The position numbers and the translations under genes were made by a program. This document shows positions 11,062 to 25,300 of a DNA stretch of 64,000 nucleotides, in pieces. The notes beneath the pieces were generated by a model that saw only the letters and a program-made list of their open reading frames with translations, was not told where the DNA came from and ran no database searches. Positions within the stretch are counted from its first letter, which is position 1. Each line of letters begins with the position of its first letter. The stretch comes from Siphonodentalium dalli (taxonomy: Eukaryota; Mollusca; Scaphopoda; Gadilida; Siphonodentaliidae): positions 204,770,690 through 204,834,689 of the forward strand of contig CP136069.1 of assembly GCA_032622095.1 (NCBI GenBank), in the 5' to 3' direction.

Positions 11062-14000
11062 GTAAACAACAAGTGAACAACGAAATCGTAAAAAAAAAAA
11101 TACTCCCAATTCCCATCCTACCGCTACCAGAAGAATATATGAAAATTGCCCCCACTGCCTTCCATGCACAGGCACTTGTAACATTTTTAAAATATTATTA
11201 ACAAACGAAAGTCCGTACAAGAGCCTGAGGTAGCGTAGCGGTACTGGTCTCCCATGCTAGCGACCGGGAATCGCAACCTGGTCAGGTTATTCTGACAAAA
11301 ATCAGAACAAGGTCAGATACTAAGTTTGTCAGTCTGATATGGGTGTAACGATACGGGGTATGGGGTCACGATACGATGCTTATCGCGATTTTACTTATCT
11401 GTAACTAAAATTATAGTGATATTGCCGAGTCTGTGTACGGACTGTATATACACTGATTTATAGCGATAACGACGGGTGGGTATGTGCTTGCATGGCTATT
11501 GGTAGGCCTATCTCAACTCACTAAAATATGTGTACTAGATGTCAATTCGTCTACAATGTTTGTTGTTGCAACTTCCCTTATCAAAAAAACATGTATGCGG
11601 CAAATTTGCTGCAAAGCCTTCCCGCAAATTTGCTGCAAACCTTCCAGCTGCGAACTTTTATCATGCAAATTAGGTTTGCAGCAAATGTTCCGCAAATTTG
11701 CTGCACAGTTTGCCGTGACCTAATTTGCTGCAAATTTTACCATGCAAATTAGGTCGCGGCAAACTGTGCAGCAAATTTGCCGCAAACTAATTTGCATGAT
11801 AAACGTTTTAGCAGCAGATAATTGTTTGCGGAAAGCGTGCAACAAATTACTCAAGCTTCCTGCATATATATACTCACTCAGGGTTTCCGCTAGGGGTAGG
11901 GGAATGGGGCCGGTAGCCGTCAAGGGGAAAAATCCAGGTAAAAGTAGCCTGTTTTACTTTTAGCACTGGTTGAACTACTTTCGTTATATCGGCCAATAGA
12001 ATCGTGTGAGAGTAGAAACGGAAGATTGTTTTGTTCCATTTCTGCCCAAGTGCCAAGCTATCAAACCTTATACATGTACCTGTAGCTTTAAAACTAGTAA
12101 ATTTATTAGATATATATTAATTTACGAAGTACATGTACAGAAAACCAGTAATTTTAATCCCGAGTTAAACGTGCTCGTTAATGTTAAATGACTCACTGTG
12201 GAAGACACAGCAGATGTTTCGGATGCATAACGTAATCGGAATATATTAAGGCTGATTACATACAACCGCAACGTAACTAACCGACCTCAAAGGCATAGCT
12301 CCTAGCGATGTCAGTTCTGATCACTTCCTGTTTCAATTTAACAACGCGTTTTAGAGTGTACACTCACAAGATATAAAATAAATTCACCTTTTAAAATTCC
12401 TTAGTACTATTCCAACAAAATTCAGAAGTTTTAAACATCTTTATACCTTTATAGACATGCAGTATGTCCTGGGGTATGGCAGGAGGGGAAAACTTGGCGA
12501 GGGGAACGGGGCCGTCAAGGGGACCCTGTGCCGGTATAGCGGAAACCCTGACTCACTGCAACCAACTCTTTAGCAAATTGAGGTGAATTTCAAACAAATG
12601 TATAAAACAAGAAACTAAGACCTTAGAAAAAGAAAGGTTTGGGTCAAGTTACATGTCAGAAAAATTGGGGGGAGTATGGTATAGGCAAGCTTGAACTATA
12701 TTTTTTTAATATTATTTTGACGTTCTTATGATTTTTCGTGTCTTAATGCATAATTTTCTTTGTATATAAAGCGGTAATAAACACAATATACTTTGACAGA
12801 TACCAAACAGTCCATTCTGAATATCTGAGAAATAAAAATTATTTTTCAACAAAATTATTGACACCATGAAAATCTGGGGTTGCAGTGTGTTTAGAAAAGG
12901 CTGGGCTGGTATAGGGAAACATGAACCACAAACATTTTTGGGTATATGGTTATACTGTTATAGCATTTTAATGTCAGACTAGGAAGAATGTGTGCTGGTC
13001 AACATGTGGTCTATAAATTTGTGCCCAGGATAACTGTGGATAACAGAAATAACGAGGCACCATTTAAATAATAATTATATTGGATCTAAATTTAATTAAA
13101 TTGCAATTTTGTTCTACATAAATAATGTGCACACACACCTGTACATAGATCATGTCATGAAACTCTACTTTGGCTATGCCCGTACATAGAGAATTGGAGA
13201 TCGTATTCCATCATTTGACATATGGGAACTTTTTGATGTTCTTTGAAGGTTCCGGTCACAATCGTATGTAGCTAGCTAAAATGTCGACATCATGCTCCAT
13301 AATTGACTTTGTTTATCAACTTACGTTGGAATATAATTCGAGTATTCTATCAACATTGATCTGAAACCTCAGGGTATTAGATGAACTATTAAATATCAAT
13401 TTAAAAGTAAAGTTGTTTTTTCATCCACCAACTCAGAAAAATTAGATAAAAACATAATCGTGTTCACCGATGCTCGCATGAATATGAAAAGCTGGCTACA
13501 AATATGATCACCATAGAAAATCTGGCTACATTTGTGATCAATTTTAAAATCTGGCCACAATTGTGATCAATGACTTGTGACAATAAGCCCATCAGCCATG
13601 ATCAGCGGTACTAAGTTGAACTTGACACAGTCACAGGATTTGTAACATGAACAATTTTAAAAGAATGTTCCTTCAAGTTTATGACCTTAATCTTCATCAA
13701 GTTCCATGGCTTCTATGCATAATCCCCGGGGGAAATCAATTCAACTTATTCAAGGGCAGTCACCTGCACTGCAGACAGTGTCAGTATTGTCACCTGCACT
13801 GCAGTGGCATCACCATCAGAACTTTAGTATGAAAACGACTCAGGCCGGCTTGGTCTGGCCTAGATCCTAATATACTTGAATGAATGTATATCTATATGGA
13901 ACATCATTTTAATTTCATAGTTGATCAACTGAATCCGAATTTCATGGTCATTGATTTTTCCTATCCAGTCTCCACTGTTCATCCCATTAAAAATCGGCGA

Positions 14001-17000
14001 GCTCGCCGGTTTCCGTGTCAAGACACCATTTTCACTTCGAAGTTTGAGTTGAAATTTGGATGTATTGTAAACAGTACTATTTCCTTCACATAATAATGAT
14101 CAAAAATGATTACGGTATTCCAATTTTATAGTTTTACGATGTGTATACACTGTCATAATAATCATATTTCTCAATGCTCCCTCTTTATAAGTTCAACAGA
14201 TCCACTGCATGCAGCGGCGGTTTTCAACTTAAAAAAATAGACGGCCAAATTCCACCTGTTTGAAAAGGCGGCTTGCAGAAAGAAACGCATCGCTGATGTT
14301 GTTTTATGGGTATTGTGCTTCATCGGGATTATTTCTACACAAATATATACAAACAATGATTTACATTGGCATTATATTAATAACTGATATATCTAAAACG
14401 TCGCACATTTTGTATGACTCAACTCCATATTCCAGTTCCCGTTTCACTTTTTAATTTTTATAACTTTCGATTTCAAAGGGCACATCCGCCCACGATTTAT
14501 TAATTTGTTTTGTTTTCATGATTATAAACCCAGGATCGCGATAATAAAGCTATTTGGCAAAAGAACTGATAAAGCCACATGGGGGTATTGAACCTTTTAA
14601 AAACATTATTTGTAATTTTGTTGTCCATAAATTGCATAATCCATCGCTTGTTAGATCGGAATTTAAAAAAAAATAATCAGCCCATGAAATTAGGAAAAAT
14701 GTCCCCACGGCAAATTTAATCAAACTGTAATATAGATTTCACATGTTACATCAGTGTTTCACACAGAATTGCTTTATTTTGCTGTGGATTATGTTGAAAT
14801 TAATGATGCAAATTATGAAACCCAAATTTTAAACAAATATATATGGTAAAAACAAAATTGAAATATTCCAAGTTTAAAACGCACATGTGGCGAAAAAATT
14901 TTTCAAACAGAGATTCTAATGCATTAACTGCGAACTTGAAACTAATATAAAATTTACTGTGAACTTATCGCAAACTTTTGCATCCAATCTAAATTGACTG
15001 CAAAAAATATACATGAAATATTTGTGGATTGGCCTGGAAGGAGGGTTCATGGCTAAAATAAAAACACTCGGCCAAGGATTGATGCCTTAATTAATTTAAT
15101 GTTTCAAATTATCAAATCCAAACTTTAAATAAATATTTAGTTAAAAACAAAATGAAATTCCAAGTTTGAAATGCACATGCAGTGAACAAATATTCCAAAC
15201 CAAGATTACTGTGAACTTATCGCAAATGGTTTGCCTCGAATCTAAATTTTCTGCAAAGTTGCAGCAAACAAACTAAATTTACTGCAAAGTTGCAGCAAAC
15301 AAAAAGTTTGCGGCAAAGATCAGCGAATATGTGCTATTGACTTTCTGCGAACAAACCATTTGCTGCAAACATGCCGCATATTTGCCGCTAACTTGCAGCA
15401 AACAATCATTTCGATAAGGGAATTGTATTGTATTGTCTAAGAAGGAAAAAAAATGATTAAAACCTTGTCTATGTCTCAACTATCAGTGATATCCCATCGG
15501 CCCGGAAGCATAAAGATGCCGACATTGAGCCCATTGTTGCACTGCGTTGTCTGAACAAAATTAATTAGAGAATACAAACACTACCAGTTGACCAATGAGG
15601 AATGTCGTCACTGAAAATCTCTCAATGTTACGAGATTGACAGTTAACTGGGAGGGGCTTTATATTAATAACTAATGTCAAGTAGTCAACAAGTAGTCTGT
15701 TGACATGTTTATTCTTGGAAGTTTAACAATTGGTCGGCAACCTGCATGGACCTGTGCAGTGTCCAGTGTTGACGTGACATGGGGAAAGACATACATGTAC
15801 ATGTAGATTGATATGATATAGGTTGAGACTACAGCAGCTGCATCACTCTGGTTAACACTGAAATAAAATTGCAGCAATAGCAGTAAGACAGGCATCAAAG
15901 GTTTGCCGCCAGTTGTAAACGACATGTCATTGACAAAGTAGGTTACTTGCTGCATGACGTGTACTATTGAAATAGGTCAATAAAATTGAGGTCACTCAGG
16001 TCAGGTCTGTGCTTTGATCAGTGGACCACTAGCGACTGATTGATCTATTAAAATAATGTGTTTCAGGAAGATGGTATCATATTGTCCACACATGCAAATT
16101 GATACAAAGCGGTCTGTTGGCCTCACGGTTACTCTGTGATAAATAGGGAATGCTTATCACTTTTGTGGGCGATTACCTTAATTTTTTGTTAGATACTGAT
16201 TCAACATTGACCGCTCCTTAATTAGGCCAAAAAAACAAAGATTTGTTTCTGGTAACGGAGCGAAAAAATTAGGGTAGGTAGGTAGGGAAATATTCTTTTA
16301 TTATACCCCCCGCAACGAAGTTAGGGGGGTATGCTGGAGTCAGCTTGTCTGTCTGTCCTTGGACACAAATTTGTCCGGAGTTTTTCTCAGTCGTTTTTTT
16401 ATTAATTTTTTGTGAAACTTGGCACAGACATCAACCACCATGGGAACCTGTGCACCTGCGATTATGACGTCTGTCAGACTTTTTTTGGTGGAATTATTTT
16501 CCCTTTTTTGACTTAGAAAATTTTTGCAAGATGTATAATTTTGTGCGAGCTTTTATTCCTACATTTTTAGGTCAATTTTTTTTTAACTTGGCGCAGACAT
16601 TTAGTACCCTGGGAACCTGTGCACCTGCGATTATGATGTCTGTCCGGCATTTTTGGTGGAGTTATTCCCCTTTTTTCGACTTAGAAAATTTTTGCAAGAT
16701 GTATAATTTTGTCTGAAAAATTTGGTGTGTGAGTACATATACATGCACGTAAGCTGCAGACAAAAAATCGGGTTCGTCCGCACATTTATTACAGAGTTAT
16801 GCCCCTTTGCCATTTTTCACTGATTTTAGGCTCGTTAGCGCAACAACTTCAACAAACGTTATCTGATTCGATTGAAATTTGGGATATAGGTGTCTCCGAA
16901 GAATATCTCGGACGAGTTCGAAAACCGGCCTGGTCCGATAAAATTTGATAGAGTTATGGCCCTTAATTAGTAATTTTTTCACAAATTTTCAGCTCGTTAG

Positions 17001-19360
17001 CACGATAATTTAACAAACATCATCCTATTTGATTGAAATTTTGATATATAGGTGTCTCCCAAGAATACCTCGGACGAGTTAGAAAACCGGCCCGGTCCGA
17101 TAAAATTTGATAGAGATATGGTCCTTAAGTAGTCATTTTGTACGAATTTTGAGCTCGTTAGCGCGATAACTTCAAGAAACGTCATCCGATTCAACTAAAA
17201 TTTGGTATATAAGTGTCTTCCAATAATATCCTGGACGAGTTCGAAAACCAGCCTGGCCCAATAAAATTTGATAGAGTTATGGCCCTTAACCCTTTGAACC
17301 CGAGAGACCGGAATCCTTATATTCCTATATCCCGGGAGACCGGAATACCGGTCCGGAAATCAGACGATATTTGACACGAAATTACAGCTCAATAAACGCA
17401 CATATCAGCTAGAGTTGTACTTCTACTTTGCACACACGTGTCACACGTGACTTTGATCGACAAACTGACGACAGAGGGTTTGTTTCTTTGCGCATGCGCA
17501 GAGGCCTATTTAGAGGAAAAAAACCCGCTTTTTATCGTCGGAAAAGGGGAAGTATTTCGTTAAAAATTTCGCGATAAAAACACAAATTAACTAGAATAGT
17601 GCTTCTATACTTTGCGCGAATGACTCACATGTTCATACCTTTGATTTTAGCAGCCAAATTGGAAACAGCGGGTCTGTTTCTTCGCGCAAGCACACATGTG
17701 CATTTTGAGAAATGCCTTCTATTGTAGGCAAAATGTAAGAATTTCGTTATAAATATATAGCGCGGCCATAGGAAGCCGCAATATATATATACATGTATAT
17801 TGAACGTGGAATAGACTGTCTCGTTGAAATACATTGTGACATATTTCACCGCACACTTGTTAAGTTAGCATAGTAGATTGCCGTATAGTTGAGCGTGTAT
17901 ACATGTATATATACGTCCCAATTTAGAGCTTTATTAGTTACGTCGTCGGAACACTATATAACGTCAGGCGCCTCGGGTTGGGGTCATTTAACGTTCAGGA
18001 CGTCAGGGTTTAAAGGGTTAATTAGTCATTTTTCGTTAAATTTTAGCTCGTTAGCGCGATAACTTCAACAAACGTCCTCCGATTTGTTTAAAATTTGGAA
18101 TAGACATACTTGCCAAGAATATTTCGGACAAGTTCGAAAACCAGCCTGGCCCGATAAAATTTGATAGAGTTATGGCCCTTAATTAGTCATAAATTTTCTT
18201 GATTTTGAGGCCGTTAGCGCGATAACTTGAACAAATATTAACCGATTTTACCTATTAATTAGTCTACCGATACTGATGCACACCAATTGGCGGTAGCCAC
18301 CGGCGGTAGCCACCGGCGGTAAGCCACCGAAAACGAGACACAGCATCTCTGATGCCACCTCTTGTTAGGTCAATGTTTTTAAATCTTGGCACTGATATTT
18401 AGTACCATGGGAACCTGTGCACCTGCGATTATGATGTCTGTCCGACTTTTTTTGTGGAGTTACATGTATTCCCCTTTTTCGACTTTTTGCAACATGCATA
18501 ATTTTGTCCTAGCTTTTATTCCTACATTTTTCGGTAATAGGTTTAAGATTAGGGTTATGGTTGTGCACCTGCAATTGGAACTGTTATTTTATTATTTTAT
18601 CTAAATGTTTACTGACATGTGGAACATCTTAGTATTTTAAAAACACGGGGGGGGGGGATGTATCCTTAGTCCCATTGGGACAGTCACACCTCTAGTTTTA
18701 TTATCCAGCTGCAGAAATATTGAACTACCTCGACCAAAGTGACATAAAATGCCAACCCGTGCTGTGGGGAAAGTATTACTTGATCAACACAGTGGAAATA
18801 TACATTAAGATTGATAAAAAATCAAACTTACTTCATGCTTAAGTATGTTTTTTATTATTCACATACCACATTACATCAATTTGGCTATAAACTTGGTACG
18901 AAATTGATGTCACTAACTTTTTATAAGAATTTTACCAATAATACCGCCATTATACCATACTTGTATTGTGATGACTACATGTACATCCCATTGTCTGGGG
19001 GTAGCCAGTACGCCCACCGAGCATGCCTGGTTTTTGGAAACAGTAGCTATACACCTAACATATGTGGTGATAACCTCTATACATGTATATATACAGATAC
19101 ACACCAACCATGTCTGTTGATAGTGTTCCATAGGTTCCAAACAAGACAAAAAGCAGACAGGAGCTCCACTCTCCTGAAATTAAAATTGCAAAATGTATGC
19201 CCATCAATCCACAACCCATCGAACACCTGGCATACCTGGTGACCTGGGGCTTTTGTGACAGCTGTCACTTCATGGTCACTTTTCACAGGGATATATGTTA
19301 TAAACCATGTGTTTTGCACACTAAAGATCATCAATATTTATGAACATTAGTGGTAAAAAC

Positions 19361-19396
<36 letters not shown>

Positions 19397-22300
19397 TTTT
19401 TAAGTTTTGACTTTTTCTCAAAATATCAATACAAAATTTAGGGTCGGTGGTTTATTTTTAGGGTCGGTCGATGTACGGAAACATAGTATCTTTTTTCTTT
19501 GGCCTTACCTGAATAGGAAATAACAATATGCAAGTTATGTATCGAGATACGTATCGTTTGAACGCCCGTATCGATGACCCTATCGTCAGTGCTGTATCGT
19601 GTTCGCATCGATACATCAATGTATCATTACACCCCTACAGTCTGAAAAGTCTTATTCATGATCGCTGAACAATGATCCGAATGGAAAATGCCGACTCCCC
19701 CCCCCCCCCCATTACAACACTTGTCCAGGTATGTTGTCGTGGGTGCAGTACGCTGTCCGATCAGGCACGGACATTAATGGCTGACTCGTGTACACGCCTC
19801 GGTGTGTGCACATTAAAGAATGCTACTGGAGTCACCACAAGGTTATAAAGTTACTCGGCCATGGTAGCACCTGACCCAGTGCGTCAACAACCATAATATA
19901 TGCAACTCTAACTTTTGCTCCAGAGATACTAACTTTGAGTAAACATATTAATGTCCGATAATTGCTCCATATATTGCATATTTCATCATTCCACGATAAA
20001 TAGTTTTATTTGATCAGCGTTATGATTTTAAATAAGGAGCTAACCATGAATCTTTCCGGCATGTACGGTAAGCAACTCCATGCAGGGATACTAGTAACCT
20101 CCCTTGATGAGGGTCCTCATAAATGTCAAACACAACCGAACATAACCGAACACAAGTCCAAATAATGGGAAATATAACAAATTAAGTTCATAGGCATATG
20201 TATTCATGTTCAGACTATTACCATACGAAGTTTGGTTCAATAAGTGTTTTATTTGATTATTTGTAAAACGCATTTTGTGTTCGGCATAGAAAAGCCGAAC
20301 ACAAGCTTCTGTTCGGCATTCAGTCACCGGTAATTAAATAACACATAGACTAAGAAGTGATTAATGCTGGTCTTATGAATCTTATCTTTTATGAAAGACA
20401 TGACCGACAAATTAGGTTCTCCCAGCCTAACTGGTTCATATTTGAAATAAATCAATAATAAACGTTTTTATTTTAAAGGAATGGGTAGTGTTCACAGTTG
20501 GTAATGCTGTAAAAATATGCACATTCGTTGAAACGTGACACTGGTGTCTATTTATTAGAAATAAAGTTAAAATATAGAAAGATTTTTCGCCTATAGTGTT
20601 CTATACCAATCCTAAATATTGCGTAAATTGAATGTTATCTTCAATATTTACAGTATACAGATACTGTGTTATGTAACAAAAGCCAAATTATGTAACATAC
20701 TTTGGCTTTTGTTTACATAAAACTGTGCAGCTTTTGCATGTTATCTGCACGATAATTATCATTGGTATAAGTCACTATAAGAACAAAATATGTCAACATT
20801 TTAATATTCTTTCTGTTTATGGTGGTGTTAAATTATGGATGAGAGTTTTAGACTTCAAATTCATGCAAGATCTGGAAGTGCCGTGATTTGTAGCGATCTG
20901 CATTGGTTTGCGCGAAACATTCTGTCACACATATTTCATTTAAAAACCAAACCTCAGTATTTAAAAATTTTAATACAACGATATTGAATCGAAGCTTCAC
21001 GACAATTTTGAATTGAATCAAATACTTGGAAGCTTCGCAGGCTCCTAATTCCGAGGTTTTAATTAACAGAATATGCTGCTGGAGATCTGCTGTGGTGTAA
21101 GTTGGATGGGTTTCCTTGGTGGCCCGGTATGGTGTGTAATCATCCAACTCATAATGTTCATTATAAAGATGGCAAGACACCACAAGTACATGTCCAGTTC
21201 TTCGATGAACCTACAACAAGGTCCTGGGTGAAAACAAAGTAAGTGTCTAATGTAATCCTATAACAACAATGTCCTGGGTGAAAACAAAGTAAGTGTCTAA
21301 TGTAATCCTATAATAACAAGGTCCTGGGTGAAAACAAAGTAAGTGTCTAATGTAATCCTATAATAACAAGGTCCTGGGTGAAAACAAAGTAAGTGTCTAA
21401 TGTAATCCTATAATAACAAGGTCCTGGGTGAAAACAAAGTAAGTGTCTAATGTAATCATATAACAAGGTCCTGGGTGAAAACAAAGTAAGTGTCTAATGT
21501 AATCCTATAACAAGGTCCTGGGTGAAAACAAAGTAAGTGTCTAATGTAATCCTATAACAACATGCCTCAAAATATGGTGCTGGACATTTGCAGAATTCGG
21601 TCCCCAGAGGGTGAATTTAGTGACATTACCCCGCACAGTGGGGACCTCATTCTGCTTAGGCCTCGTCTTTGGAAAGTATCTCAATTATCAAATTAACAAG
21701 TCTTAGTTTCTTGAGAAATTTTCTTCTTTAGTTTAGTTTCTCTATATCCCCAAATTGGCAGACAACACATGGCATAATCGGTGTGCCCAAAGGGTGCACA
21801 TCATCATGTTCACCAGCTGGGAACTTAAATTTGTGACCAGGACTCCCATAGCAGATGAGGCCATGTAGAATGAGGTTCCCAGAAGGTGAATTTGGTGACA
21901 GCGCCATATTTTGAGGCAAATAAACCTCCAAATGTAATCTAATAATGGTGTGACATCTTCATTGTTTTCATAGTTTATCATTATATGATAATGATAAAGT
22001 GAGACTAACTGGCTGCTACATGTTAAGGTAAGAAAAACTCAAGTGGATGGGGGGGGGGGGTGGGGGGTAATTATTATTGCCTATTGCCTTCTCTGGAAAA
22101 TACATGCTTCATTGTCATCAATAATTGTTTTTCTTTGTCGCATATTCACATTGAATAATAAAATGAGAGTAATTGGCCATCATATGTTGATATCAAAGAA
22201 ATCAGCCGGGGATAGGGGGGGTATAGGCGGTAAACAAGGTGATTTTAAGCAAAAGAAAATTCTGAACTGTAATGCCTCTGCCGAAGAGAAAACATGCTTC

Positions 22301-25300
22301 CTTGTCACCAATGAGTTTTTTTAGTCACATATTGATATTGAATGATAGAATGAGACTAACTAGCCACTACAGGTTAAGGTAAGGTAAGAAAAACTCAGAT
22401 GGGGGATGTGCCGTGGGAGATGAACTGTTACACTGGGTATATCTTGTTCACTCCCTTGTCTTTCTATTTAGAAGTGCAAAACCCTTCAAAGGCACGGATG
22501 ATGAGTCCTTCCAGAGCGGCGGCCAATTCCACACATATAACAATGACTGTCGTAAAGGTGCGAAGGAGGCAGATAAAGTCCTCAAACTGTCTGTGGATGA
22601 ACGCATGAAGCTTATTGTTGATCTCCAACCATCGGAGAGTGAGGATGAGGGCATGGATGTGGATGAAGAGGAACAGTCGGCAGATGAAGCGAATGACAGC
22701 AAAGAGAATCACAATTCATCACCTAACCCATCGGTAGTGTAGATATATAATTATATTAAGAGAATCACAATTCATCACCTAACCCATCGGTAGTGTAGAT
22801 ATATAATTATATTAAGAGAATCACAATTCATCACCTAACCCATCGGTAGTGTAGATATATAATTATATTAAGAGAATCACAATTCATCACCTAACCCATC
22901 GGTAGTGTAGATATATAATTTTATTAAGAGAATCACAATTCATCACCTAACCCATCGGTAGTGTAGATATATAATTATATTAAGAGAATCACAATTCATC
23001 ACCTAACCCATCGGTAGTGTAGATATATAATTTTATTAAGAGAATCACAATTCATCACCTAACCCATCGGTAGTGTAGATATATAATTTTATTAAGAGAA
23101 TCACAATTCATCACCTAACCCATCGGTAGTGTAGATATATAATTTTATTAAGAGAATCACAATTCATCACCTAACCCATCGGTAGTGCAGATATATAATT
23201 ATATTAAGAGAATCACAATTCATCACCTAACCCATCGTTAGTGTAGATATATAATTTTATTACACACTTGTTCCCAGAAGTACAGTGTTATTGCTGTTCC
23301 ATATTTACAAATACGTATGGAACGTATGTTCGATATGTATCTCGTTGACGTAAAATGGTGTACATGACGTTCGCCTCAACCATGAAACCGGAACTGTAAA
23401 ATAAAAGCATCATCACACATGACAAAACACGCCCTCTATGTGCACAAATAAATCTTCTAAGTCTGTATTTTTAATGCACAGATTCTAGGAAGCGAAGCGT
23501 CACGCATGTAATAAACACAGAACGATACGATGTGTAAATGGGTTTGTCAATACGGCACTTGTGCCGACAAACCCATTTACACATCGTGTCGTTCTGTGTA
23601 TATATGCTGGAGTTTATCCACTGACATAATAAACACGTTACGGGATGCTAGTGGTCTGATATGGTGACTCAATGCATTGATGTTCAACGCCCATGGTGTG
23701 TCACTACGATGTTACATAAGATAATGGCCATAGAGTCCACTGACATAATAAATAATATTGATCTCCCTTCGCCTCACATGACACCATATCCGACCATTAA
23801 GTGTCCCGTAACTTATATTATCAAGCAAGCCTTCAAATAGTGTGGCTGTCGATTTGCAGAAAGAGGTCTCCAAAGGGTGAATTTAGTGACGCTACCCCAC
23901 ACATCGGGCTAGCATCACCAAATTTACCCTAAAATTATGCAAAAACCCTGTGCCAATGCATTCTCTTATATATGTGAGCTTCCCATTGTGAACATTGCAT
24001 TTTTAAAAGAATGCTTTGGCCTAACAATATTTACATTGACCTTGTAAGACAGAGCATTCTCTTGCAGGGTTGGTTCAACAAAAAGCCCTGTTTGGAGGTA
24101 TTTTATGCGTCTAACTGGAGACGACTCCAAGAAATGTCGCTGCTTAATATGTCATAAAAACGTCGCTTAAGCCAGAGTCTGGCTAACTATATGAATGCCG
24201 AACACAAGTCCAAATAAGGCGATAATCGCCAACCAAAAAAATTGAAGCGTCTGCTAACTCGAAAACTAAACCAAGTAAATGGTATGAACACTTTGATCGT
24301 CTGGACATTCAGATGTGACGTAATCTGGTAGAAGTTTGCAGCCATATGTGGCATTATGTGCAGCTTGTAAACAATGTCGCAACATCAAAGCGATCACACC
24401 GCAGTCATTGAATGTGGGTCAATCATGCACGTGTCAAGAATTGTTACAGTCAGGTCAAGGACGCCCACTGGTTGTGATTTTGCTGCTGTTTGCGGTTGAA
24501 TTCTCAGATACTAATGCATATAATATGTTAAATATGTTTTAAACATGTCAGAAAGGGATAAATAGTGAAGATGGGGGTGTTTATTTTTTTACCGAATTGT
24601 ATCATCTTATCGCGTTGGATTCAGTTTGCGTCGGCATTTTGTCCCGTTGTTTACCTGTGATCGCATTTCCTTCCTCAAATATTCAATGTTATTGGGACAT
24701 TATTGACTCTAATTACGGTTACTTTGAAAGTATATACTCAAATTGTATGTATTTCAGTCTAATTTCACTATCTAGTAAAAAAAAAACGAAAACCGAACCG
24801 AAACCGAGGTTTTTTCTCCCAGATAAACCGAAGCCGAACATAAAAAATAAAAAATAAAAACCGCCCATCTCTATCCATGGTTCAAATTCATTTGCATATA
24901 ATCTGTTGAGTATAATAGGAGACGGTGCCATAAATGGCCAGACTTAGCGTACAGTTTTTACTTAAGTCAACCATTAACGATTATTTTTAAAAAAGACAAT
25001 CGGTATGAAATATTTATCATGGCAGAAACTATGGTTTGTTTTCAGGAAGTTAAAACACCAGATAAGTCGACCAGGAAGTCAGCGAGATCAAAGAAAGGAA
25101 ATAAAAGACGGAGAATAGTCGAAGCAGATAACAGCAGTGAGGCTGAGTCTGGTTCGTGTTTATTTCCCCCCTCGTAATGGGTTATGGGGGGGTGTGTGTA
25201 GGAATCAACTTGTCTTTCCGTCTTGCCATACATCTGCAGACGCAGCTTTTTCCTATCTTTAATTCCTACATTTTTGGGTAAATTTTTTTAAAACTTGGCA

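Larger units (their letters stand above)
11338..19637. mobile_element. 8.3-kb hAT-like insertion with 8-bp target duplication, nested elements inside
   Basis: The ends TATGGGTGTAACGATAC and, on the other strand, TAGGGGTGTAATGATAC match at 15 of 17 bases. They are flanked by the identical 8-bp direct repeat CAGTCTGA (11330-11337 and 19638-19645). The GGGTGTAACGATAC type of end and 8-bp duplication are hAT hallmarks. No transposase frame was recognised inside; the interior holds a smaller hAT-like MITE, GCAAATTTGC-type repeats, a ~2.4-kb TACCCCC element and a TTAA MITE. Alternatively these are two related ends brought together by nesting, but the matching duplication argues for one insertion. 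Confidence 0.65.

Noticed and set aside
22413-22742. Stand-alone 109-residue protein starting at 22413
   Set aside because: The part before 22472 is intron; from 22472 it is MSH6 exon 3 with matching phase.
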